A DNA stretch of 64,000 nucleotides from Saprospiraceae bacterium (GTDB lineage Bacteria > Bacteroidota > Bacteroidia > Chitinophagales > Saprospiraceae), in NCBI GenBank assembly GCA_026129545.1, contig JAHCHX010000001.1, forward strand, positions 2,541,501 through 2,605,500. The letters are read 5' to 3'. This document shows, one piece after another, positions 24,701 to 33,100 of the stretch (the stretch's first letter is position 1; every line of letters starts with the position of its first letter). The position numbers and the translations under genes were made by a program. The notes under the pieces were generated by a model. The model was not told the origin of the DNA, ran no database searches, and saw only the letters and a list, made by a program, of their open reading frames with translations.

Positions 24701-25410
24701 GCCAAACTGTCCAGGCCGCTCAGGTCGGTCAAGGCGTTATTGTCCTGGATGACCAAGCCGCCCACAGCACGCAGGCGGTTCAGCCCGATGATGCTTGGGA
24801 GGCGAGCATTGCCTGAAATGACCAAATCGCCGCCGATGGTTTCCAGACTGCCCACGCCGGAGAGGTTTTGCAGCAACGAATCGTTGTAAGTAGCGATGCT
24901 GAACGTTCCGCCGATGTGTTGGAGGTTGTCCAAGCCGCTTAAATTGGTCAGTTGGCTGGCTCCCACAACACTCAAGTCACCGGGGATTATATGTATGTTT
25001 TCCAATCCGGCCAAACTCGTCAAGGCCGGGTTGCTTCCTATGTACAGGCCGCCGACATGCCGCAGTTGCTGCATTTCCTGAAAATTCACTATCCCGGCAC
25101 CGAACACCAAGAGTTCACCGCCGATAGTGTCTATGTTGTGAAGGCCCTGCAAACTTGTGATGGACGAGCCTAACCATATCCTGAGGCTCCCGGCTATTTT
25201 CCGCACCGCGCTCAATCCTTGCAGGTTGCTGATACCGTCCAAGGGAATGAGCACATCACCTTCGATGACCTGACAGCCGGGGTAATTCGCCTGAAAATTG
25301 TCAATTTCAGCTTGGTTGGAAAAGGTGATGCCTTCAGGAAGGCAGGATTGGGCGGTGGCGGGAAGGACCAGGCAGAAGAGGAAGAGGGCCAGCAGCAGTG
25401 CTTTTTTCAT
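21763..25410 (-). CDS. Secreted leucine-rich (receptor L-domain-like) repeat protein with T9SS sorting domain
   Basis: 1215 residues. The signal peptide MKKALLLALFLFCLVLPATAQ starts at ATG 25410. Residues about 30-610 are some two dozen repeats of the type SLxGLxxLxxIGGxFxV, each about 22-24 residues, capped by NPNLSECAIYGICSLL. Then come beta-sandwich regions (about 650-1000), a domain starting VVGAFDPNQKTAVPTGVG and containing FDFQNTG-like IDFQNTGTDTAFRV and FDFNPPIVTN, common in secreted proteins of this group, and a T9SS sorting domain (FDLFDASGRLVRTARF, LPAGCYLFRVSD). Likely a surface adhesin or binding protein; ligand unknown. Confidence 0.88.
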   Translation of the reverse strand: MKKALLLALFLFCLVLPATAQSCLPEGITFSNQAEIDNFQANYPGCQVIEGDVLIPLDGISNLQGLSAVRKIAGSLRIWLGSSITSLQGLHNIDTIGGELLVFGAGIVNFQEMQQLRHVGGLYIGSNPALTSLAGLENIHIIPGDLSVVGASQLTNLSGLDNLQHIGGTFSIATYNDSLLQNLSGVGSLETIGGDLVISGNARLPSIIGLNRLRAVGGLVIQDNNALTDLSGLDSLATVENHCLLSGNNALLALTGLQRLRTVGGNFGLNNNPALVNCLGLESLQSVGGDFTVANNAGLQNLIGFDSLRSIGDSLMVLFNPSLVSVSGMPMLDSIGDAFRLSYHDALTHLGSFDHLAYIGGNFHLQYNPLLAQLTGLEHLHSIGGHFIIDNTITGLQGLDNLTFIGGNFNVHDALTSFHGAENLAHIGGNLTVIYNPVLTDFEGLNQLATVGGNLYVNKTPMLQSLSGLENLVTVGGDLILDNQSGLTSVQALSSLTSIGGQFITPYLLASFEGLENLQTIGGYFGLQGHWHVTDFTGLENLSSIGGAFYVRVAQSLTSFKGLESLQSVGLWMRIEDNPVLASLKGLDNLVSIGPEISFIDNNPNLSECAIYGICSLLFNNDPNGTVLAVYNNGPGCDSYAEVVSRCNTIPVQVQVLLDHDGDCLAGPGDVPAPDVQVRLVSGGQMGLRASDAEGLLHFRYFNTGPFTLYLPQYPSANWAVCKDDMVIDPGPAPLQDTIKATFILAPVQQECASLEVTLGMPSNFRGCVATSEMEVSVRNTGNILAEDVILTLVKPLELDIVASNPPFAQQNGDTLYFELGDMLPLAAATVKMTVKTNCNYFIFERTLCVEAFARTLLPCPFLPPPSSEIKLTAKCLADTTLRFTIKNIGDAPTSAPHDYRLIRNEEVFQTGNFSLMSQESMTVDMQADGATYRMEATKYANGALTAVALENCGGLTPFLVNAFWLDRGPPEYDFACREVVGAFDPNQKTAVPTGVGPEQLVEANTPFEYTIDFQNTGTDTAFRVLLLDVLPPGLDINTFRPVAASHEYVWEIRGMDTLEVLFFPIALPDSNVNEPASHGFFTFAIQQLADLPDGTVFENKASIIFDFNPPIVTNVVRHTIGRLLVRVDEPQRRTPLWRVLGNPTGEAATFISTEPIEGDKRFDLFDASGRLVRTARFSGQSYEFRREGLPAGCYLFRVSDVAGRVCAGKIVALD

Positions 25411-25473
25411 AATTGATGGGAGTGAAGGGCAATTCATTTGCTTTTGTTGGTTTTCGGAAGGGAGCAATTGACT

Positions 25474-26553
25474 TCATCGCCCCGCAAACTCCAACCCATA
25501 CCAATACCCATCCAGCACGCGCTGCTTCATCTCGTTTTTTGGCAGGTTGACCTCAATGAAGCGGGTAGTGATGATCTCCAATCCCCGTTTGGAAGTAGCA
25601 TAATAGGTATTGTCGCAAGGGTCGAATGCGCTGGAGTAAAACTCCGGGTTGACGAAGCGCTCCGGGCCGGCGGGCAGGCCGGCGGAAATATCAAAGAGGG
25701 TGGTCACTACCGGATCACCAGAGGTGACACGGATGGAAACCAACGTCGTTTTTACCTCGCCTGTCGTGGCGTTGTTGGTGTTTCTCATAGCCAGAAGCAC
25801 GCCCTCGTCCCGTTTGTATTCCAGCCCGAAGTACTGCACGATGTTGTCTATGGGATGATAGGAGCGGTCAATGTCTATATGCCGGGAGGTATTGGCGTTC
25901 AGGTTGACCTCGATGAGGTTGGTACCGGAGAGGAAATAGAATAAATCTCCGCCGGTGGAAACGGCTGACATATACTCCGGGCGCAGCGGGCTGTTGGTCG
26001 TTGCGCTGTTGCCTATAAGCCCCACACCGTCCAATCCAGTAATAGGGTTGACCTCATTGATGCTGTAAAACCATTCGGATGCACTGAATTGCTCCGCGTA
26101 AATAGTGTGCAACCGGCCTTTGTGAAACACCGGACATACGTCAATCCTCGGCCCCGGTGTGAGGGTGGGAAGCCCCGACCCTGCATTGAAAGAAAAGAAC
26201 TGGTCGCCGGTGCCGTAATAGTGCCAATACACATAGCGTCTGCTCGTGCTGTCGTAAGCGGAAAAGTTGGAGCGGATAAACCCGAGCATTGTCGGCACAC
26301 CAAAAGGCCCGGCCTTGCTGACCGACGCAAACGGCTCCGGCACGGGCTTGGCGAACTCGTGCAGGCTGAAGGCCAAATTCACCCCCGATTCGGATTTTAG
26401 GGCGTAAAAAGCACCCCCGCACCGCGCCGGAGGCGGGGTGACGACCTGCTCGAGGGTCTCGCATTTTTGGCAGGCGGGGAGGGAGAGAAGGAGGGCTATG
26501 GCGGCGGCCAAAATGAGGGTCGCCTTGGTGAGGGAATGGGTTGTATTTTGCAT
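25474..26553 (-). CDS. Exported lipoprotein, beta-propeller-like, function unknown
   Basis: 359 residues from ATG 26553 (MQNTTHSLTKATLILAAAIA), with a lipobox ending in LSLPAC near residue 26. The body is rich in short beta-strand repeats (YYGTGDQFFSFNAG, PVFHKGRLHTIYAEQF, GGDLFYFLSGTNLIEVNLN, NTYYATSKRGLEI), as in seven-bladed propeller-like surface lipoproteins, but I cannot name the family. It lies 63 nt upstream of the leucine-rich protein on the same strand and is probably co-transcribed with it. The open frame upstream to 26736 crosses a palindromic repeat and is not used. Confidence 0.7.
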   Translation of the reverse strand: MQNTTHSLTKATLILAAAIALLLSLPACQKCETLEQVVTPPPARCGGAFYALKSESGVNLAFSLHEFAKPVPEPFASVSKAGPFGVPTMLGFIRSNFSAYDSTSRRYVYWHYYGTGDQFFSFNAGSGLPTLTPGPRIDVCPVFHKGRLHTIYAEQFSASEWFYSINEVNPITGLDGVGLIGNSATTNSPLRPEYMSAVSTGGDLFYFLSGTNLIEVNLNANTSRHIDIDRSYHPIDNIVQYFGLEYKRDEGVLLAMRNTNNATTGEVKTTLVSIRVTSGDPVVTTLFDISAGLPAGPERFVNPEFYSSAFDPCDNTYYATSKRGLEIITTRFIEVNLPKNEMKQRVLDGYWYGLEFAGR

Positions 26554-26604
26554 GATGCTGATTTTTCTGATGTGTGTCACGTTTCTGTTTTTCAGGCCCG
26601 CAAA

Positions 26605-26637
26605 AGGTTTGCGAAACTTTGAAAGTTTCGCAAACCT
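26605..26637. repeat. 33-bp perfect palindrome, copy 1
   Basis: Arms AGGTTTGCGAAACTTT (26605-26620) and AAAGTTTCGCAAACCT (26622-26637) around a single G. A second copy at 51009-51041 has the same core CGAAACTTTGAAAGTTTCG with paired, compensating changes farther out. It lies directly behind the truncated GxxExxY fragment, 51 nt before the next start codon. Confidence 0.85.
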
Positions 26638-26639
26638 GA

Positions 26640-26936
26640 TTATACCTCCTGAAAGCCCGGCCCCAGCGTGTTGCGTACCTTCATAACACACCCGATGATT
26701 TTGTAGGTCAGTGTGTCTTTTATCATGTTGCGGCATTTTTCTGTCTGAATCAGGATTTTCAGAATCTCGGAATTTCTAAAATTTTCACCGTGCCGCGTTT
26801 TACAAGTTCTCCAATCCTGCGAATTCTGATTCAGACATTTTGGGCGCTGCTCCACCCGCAGCATAAACCCGCCGCTCTGCGCCTGGGCCGCCGAGGGCAA
26901 GAGGAAGAGGAAGAAGATAAAATGTCGTACATTCAT
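26640..26936 (-). pseudogene. Signal-peptide fragment joined to a truncated GxxExxY gene start
   Basis: From ATG 26936 the frame encodes a clear Sec signal (MNVRHFIFFLFLLPSAAQAQ) and a few mature residues, then switches to sequence with no protein character (the inverted repeat zone 26743-26836), and ends with MIKDTLTYKIIGCVMKVRNT followed by LGPGFQEV and TAA. The last part is the N-terminus of a GxxExxY-family protein, normally about 125 residues, cut off after 28 residues right where the palindromic repeat begins. I read this as the broken 5' end of a secreted-protein gene invaded by a GxxExxY locus that then decayed. Confidence 0.55.
26743..26836. repeat. 23-bp imperfect inverted repeat upstream of the GxxExxY fragment
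   Basis: GTCTGAATCAGGATTTTCAG at 26743 and, inverted, GTCTGAATCAGAATTCGCAG ending at 26836; 19 of 23 positions match. The two arms bracket about 48 nt. GTCTGAATCAG-type text is often seen beside GxxExxY genes in this phylum, from general knowledge; it may be part of that locus or an RNA hairpin. Confidence 0.6.
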
Positions 26937-27092
26937 ACTGTCAGGATTGGTTTTGTGTTGGGCTGATGCTTCCACCTGCCCGTAATTTCGCTATCTCGTT
27001 TTTTACCGTGCCAGTCAGAGGCTGGCTGATGCCCGGCTTGCGTCATAAACGCTCGTCAGCCTTGTGGTTTTTTTATTGTTGCTGAACATTTG

Positions 27093-27161
27093 GGTAGTGC
27101 CAAATATCGAGTGGTGAAATCAATCATTTTTATCCAAAATCACTCATAGGTTGACACTACC
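27093..27161. repeat. 69-bp inverted-repeat element behind the RHS gene (MITE-like)
   Basis: Ends GGTAGTGCCAA (27093) and, inverted, GGTAGTGTCAA (27161), with weaker matching inward including GAGTG on both sides. It lies 1 nt beyond the RHS stop codon. It may be the remains of an insertion-sequence end pair, a MITE or a terminator. The rest of 26937-27162 has no gene; there is a short hairpin-prone run around 27010-27060 (GGCTGGCTGATG, CGTCAGCC). Confidence 0.5.
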
Positions 27162-27162
27162 G

Positions 27163-30100
27163 TCATTTGTTTTCTGAACTGGCATTATCAGTTATTATGT
27201 TATGGGGAGTAGAAACACGTAAAGCATCGGCCATAGTAGCATACATTTTAATCTTCAAAGTTGATTTTGAATTGTTGCTTGACTTGTCCTGATGGCTAGT
27301 TGACTGCTCAGAATCATTTTCAGATTGTTTATTTGTAGCAATTTTATTTGCTGCTCCAGAAAAATAGTTCATTGCTTTGTCGACTACTTGTTCTGTTAAT
27401 GGAGAGTTAGCAACATCTTCCATTGTATAATAATAGCCTCTGTCAACAGGCTTCATATTGTTTTTTTTCTTTATTTGATATGTGTCATATTTTGTTGACA
27501 TTTTAAATTCTTTTAAAACAACGTCGGTTGCTTCATTGCTTGCAAATCCAAATGCCAAATCAATTGCAACATCATACCCATCCTTATTTACAAATGCAAT
27601 TTTTAATCTCTCTTCTGATGAATTAGAGTTCGCAGGGATATAATCTATAGATGCTTTCAGTATTTCTCCTTTGACTACTACTTGAGTCAACTTTTTTGTC
27701 AAAGTATTATTTATGGAACTTGCTAATGATATTTCAGTTCCTGTTCCCATTGTCATTACTGTCACACCTCCAGTAATTAAAGCATCCCCCCAATCAATAT
27801 TGCTAACTGCGACTTCCCATCCAGAATTCGGATCTATTGCATAATTTATTGAGGCTTGTATTCCCGCATCTACGATTACCGCTGCTACAAATGCATAAAT
27901 AAGATATGGGATTACATCTCCATTAGGATCTTTATTGAATATAGGGTTGTTTAAATTGTTATTATAAGGTGACCAACCAATTGTATTGTCAGCGCGAGGA
28001 TCAATGCTAAACCATCTGCCAAGCCTCGAATCATACTGTCGATAATGAGATGAATAATTGTTATCAATTGCAAATTCTCCGAGTTCTTTCTCCATCCCAT
28101 TATACCCATACCGATACCCCCCTTCCGAAAACTCCCTTCCCGGCATCCCGCTCCCGAACGGATAATAATCCTGCGCCGTCCACATATCTGCGTCGTAGCC
28201 ATCCACCTTTCCATCGCTGCCGAGGTCGTAGGGCAGTTTGCGGTCGCTCACGGTGGCCAGCACGTTGCCGAGGTGGTTGCCTAACTCGAAGTACTTGGCG
28301 CCGCGGCTGCGGTGGCTGTACTCGGTGTCGTTTTGGCGGTTTTGCATGTTCTTCAGCGCCGTGAGGAACGTGTCTATGCGCTCCTCACCGAGGCGGCTGC
28401 TGCCGTAGAGGTAGAGGGATTGCAGGCGGTAGTCCCTGCTTTTGAGCGGCGGGGTTTCCACGTTGGTGTAGGTGGCCATCACGTTGCCCGTGGCATCGAG
28501 GACGTAGTAGGTGTAGGTTTCCTTTTTGGTGGCCGTGTTGGTGATTTTTTTGATGACCCGCTTGCCGGTGGGGTCGTAACTGAAATCAATGCGCTCGGCG
28601 GCGGCAGTTTTCTGGATGTACTTCACCTTGCCTGCCACGTTCCAGTGGATGCGCAGGTTTTCGGACTTGTCCTCGGTCAGGTTGCCGATGGCGTCGTAGC
28701 GGTAGTTGCCGGGGCTTTGGTCGTCTATGTCGTCGGGGTAGTTGCCGGCGGGCACGGCATCGTCCACGTATTCGAGACGGTTGCGACCGGGGTAGTAGCG
28801 GTATTTGAAATCGTCCATGTCCAATGGCGTGCCGGTAGCGGCCACGGCTCTGCGAGACAGGGTTTTCAGGTTGCCGTTGGCATCGTAGGAGTAGGTCGTG
28901 GCGTAGGCAGCCGAGACCAGGGTGTTCCAGTTGTTGAGTTTTGCGTTCAGCCCGTCGTAAGCCTGCATGGAGGTGATGCGATTCAGTTGGTCGTAGGTGT
29001 AGGCATAGCCCAGCGGCTTGAAATTCGTATTGGCGCCGGCGGGCTCGCCGATGGCGGTAATCATGCTCTGGATGTTGCCGTTGAACAGGTCGCGCTGCGG
29101 GCGGTGGAAGGCCGTGCCCGCGTAGGCCGGCTCCCAGCCGAGAGCGGGCGGGGCGATGGGCTTGTAGTCGTCGGTGTAGTAGCGCAGCACATAGCCGAAA
29201 GCATCTTTGGCCGTCTTGTACAGGGAAGGCCCCGGCACGCCGTCGCGCCCGATGTCCACATTTTCGTTGAGGGCGCCGCTGTTCACGCCCTTTATCCAGC
29301 CGTGGAGGGTATAGGCGTAGTCGAGGCCCTGCACGCGATTTTGGCCCAATGCGGTGCGGGCCAGCGGGCCGTGGCGGTAGTAGTAATAGTCGGCATCGGC
29401 ATCCCACACCCGGCCGTCGCGACTGGTGCGCACGGTGATGATGCGGTTGTCGGCATCATACTGGTAGCGGTGGATGAACTGGTCCGGCTCATTCGGTTGG
29501 TAGCGCACTTCCAGCACGTTGCCGCTGATGAGGTCATAGTCGTATTCCAGCCTTTTTGGGCCGAGGCCGTGCACGTCCTGTACCAACTGCGCCACGTTGC
29601 CGTGGATGTCGTACCGGTAGTAGGTGGAGTGCTTCACGGGGCTACCGTCCAGTTCGGAGTAGGTCACGGAGGCGATGCGGTCGCGGTAGTTGCGGTCGTC
29701 GCCGTTGAAAAACTGTGCGGCAATGCCCGGCAGGGGCTTGTCGTACTGGGTGCGGGTCACCTCGCGCTTGGTCTGCGCGGCGACCCAGTTTTTGAGTTGG
29801 GGTTCGTTTTTGGCCAAAGCCGGGGTCATGGGCGTGGCGGCGTTCAGGATTTCGCCGGTTTCGTAGGGCCGGTTGAGCGGGTCGTAGAGGGTGTAACTGT
29901 AGCGTTTGTGGAGTGCCTGCTCCGGGTTTTGCGACACCACGATGCGGCTGAGGTAGTCGTAGAAAAACTCGCTCGGCCCGTCGTGGTCGGGGATGGTCTG
30001 TTTGCGCAACTGGTTGAGGCTGTTGTATGTGTAGTCGCTCGCCATTTCGTGTTTGGGGTTGACGGGCGTTTTTACTTTTCGGCGCATGTAGTCAATGGCC

Positions 30101-33100
30101 ACGCTGGTGGCAGCCGGCGACAGCGGTTTCACGCCTTCCGGCGGCACGGTTTTCAGGAGGTTGCCGGCCTGGTCGTAGTAGTAGAGCGTGAAATGGTGCA
30201 GGTCGTCGGTGTATTTTGCGGTAAAGGTTTCTGCTGCGGCCATGCAGTGGCGCACATAGCCGTTGCGGATGCCGGCGGCCAACGAGTCCAAGTATTGCTG
30301 CCATTCGTACTCGGCATTGGCGTAGGCGGCCAATATCTGGTATTCGAGGCAGGGGTTGGGCATGGGTATGGTGGGCAGGCTGTCGGGCCACACGCAGGGG
30401 TCGCAGAGGTTGGCGGGCGGTTTTTTATACACCATCACGCTTTGCTCGCGGGCATTCAGGCCGCCGGGGAGCGTCAGGCTGTCGTAAGTAAGCGTATAGT
30501 CCAACGGGTCGCAGGGGTAGCACGGTTTGGTGGGGTCGTGTGCAGCCACAACGCTGAGGTTGCCGGGAGGGTCTTGGACTGGGCTGACGGTTACAGGTTT
30601 GTTGCCGGGCTTTCGGCCTTTGTTGTCGGGTACTTGAGTAACCGGGGCGAGGCCGGGGCGGGTTTGCCCGGGCGGGCATTTGCCGCAGTAACTCAGGGGG
30701 AAACAGTGGCTTTTTACCCCGATGCTGACCGTGCCGTTTCCGTTCAGGAGGGCCACCTGCATGACGGCGTGGTAGGTGTAGCCGGTGGTAGGGTCGGTCT
30801 GGTTGTGGTCGGGTTTGAAGGCGAGCACCGGGCCGAGGCCTACGAGGGATAAGCCGGGCGGCAGGTCAAGTGTGAAGCGGCAATTGACCTGACTGCTCGA
30901 CAGGGTGGCATCAAGGGTATTGCCCACGACCTTGCCGCTCCAGGTGACGGGGCTTTGGACGTTGGGCAGGGTGTTGAAGTAGGCCGCAAAACCCGGACTG
31001 AGGTAGTTGCTGTTCAGGGTCAGGGCCTTGTCCAGCATCTTTTGGCTGATGAGGGAGTTGAACAGGGTAGCCAGGTACTTGGCTTCCGAAGTGGTCGGGC
31101 AGGCGAGGCCAGGGTCGGTGCATTGTTCGATCCTGCAATCCGGTCGGAATCTCAGTTTTATCGGCTGCGCCTGTTTGGAACTGTTGAACAGCGTGGCGCC
31201 AGCAGTATGAAATGAACTGTCAATGCCTATGTATTTGATACAACTCAGGCTGTCGGCATTTCTCCAATCTACGGGGGAGCCGGCAGGAATTCTAAGGAAT
31301 ATCCAGCCGATAATGGCAGTTCCGCTGATTAACTGTACGTCCAAATTATTAATATTGGTTTGAAGCGCGGCTTTGAAATGCGTAACGGATGGTATGTTGC
31401 AGTTGCTGAATACCTTCAGCAAATCGGCCGTAAACGGAAGGGTCGGCAAGGGCGTATTTTGAGGCGAACCGGCTAAGTAAGGCTTGGTGTCTATTATCCA
31501 ATTCACAAACTGTGTCAGCGCCTTGTTGCATGTGCACGTGTCGCAGTACTCCCCTGTCATGCCGCCTGCCCATGCCGCAAACTGCGGCAGCACCGTATTC
31601 GGGTCGCCGTAGGGGTCGAAGTCGAACGGCATGTCATAGATGCTGGGAAAGCGCTTGGCTTTGTTTTGGTACAGGTGGTAGGTGGTCCAATGGCAGGCTG
31701 TGGCAGGCGAAGTGTTGGAGTTGAATGGTCCGTTAAAAGCGACACTGCCTGCTCCGGTGCTGAACCAGTTGAAATTTTCAGCTCCGATGCAGCCGTTGTA
31801 GCCGCCCTTGTTGGAACAGGTGTTCACGGCGTAGAAAGTGCGGCTGCGGTACTGCAGTGCTTCTTTTTTCGCTAAATACAGCGCTCGAAAATGCCTCCAC
31901 ACCGAGTCTTGCAAAGACGCGGTAGGGTTAGCAATCCAATTGTTGGCATCGCCCAGGGCATGCGGCAGGTTCGCCGATTGAAGGGCGGTCCGCACCGCCA
32001 CCTGCAGCATACTGTGCGCTGGTATATTCTGCGCAGTATTCTGGTAATAGACATTGATTGCCTGATCCATCAGCGACACCCAAGTCGGGCTTCCAGTGGT
32101 GCCGCCTCCAGTACTGGTAAAATACGGGTCTTTAGCCCGAAGCAATGTTGGATTGGCTATGTCGAAATACCCTTTTGTCTTGGCTTCGTTGTAGGTAGCC
32201 ATCAGCGCCAGATCCACATCAAAATCAAACGACGGCATATCCTGCTCGCACCATTGCAGGTAGCAATACTCGGGGTGGAAAGGCAGCAGGGTATTGGCAA
32301 AAGAGGGTTGCCACCAGTCCTCCAAGAAGGTTTGCAAAGTCAGGCTTGTATGAGATACCGGATTTCCGGCAGCATCTTTGAATTGAACGACTTTCCCTTG
32401 CTCATCGAAGTAGGTGAGGCTTGAATTTTTCCAATGCGCACCGGCCTCCGGCAAGCGATTTTGGTCGTTAAACACCGACAACGGGTCATTGGACGAATAG
32501 GTCGCCCAATCCAAGTGAGCGTACTGCCCGCCGGGGCTTACATCGCCCAGCATGCCCTGTCGGGCAATTTCACAGCGGTTTAGCGGCTCCTCGTCGTCAG
32601 CGAGGTCGCAGGCGGAGGAGTCCACCTTGCTGAGGTGGGATTGCAGAATTTTGTCATAGACATCGCCGCACTCCTTTTTGAAGCGGTCTAAGTAATGCTG
32701 AACGTAAGCCTCGGTGGCTGCCGGGTTGACCTTCAGGGTTTTGGTCACGGTGTAGGAGCCGACGGGCAGGTCTTTCAGCGTAAACGAGTGGTTGTACGAC
32801 GTGGGGCTTTTGGGGCAGGCGTCGTTGACGGCGATGCTCCCGTCCGCATTGAACTGCAGGAGATTGATCTGCTTGACCTCATGGTATTTGACGGTATTGC
32901 AGGAGTAGTTGTCAATGATTTTGACTTCGAAGTCATAGACGCAGTCGTAGCACAGTTTAGCGCCCTTGCACAGGGCCGCCTCGAAGGCCGGCCTCGATGC
33001 CGAGTAGTTGAACACATAGTCGCTGCGGGTAGTAACCGTAAAACTCCGGGAAGCGACAAGTTCGTTGGCCATAGAGTCGGCCTGGTTGAAGACCATCAGG

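Noticed and set aside
28312..30852. 846-codon open frame on the plus strand opposite the RHS gene
   Set aside because: It is antisense to strong YD-repeat coding sequence, its protein is Val/Gly/Arg-rich without domains, and it is a by-product of G+C-rich codon use.
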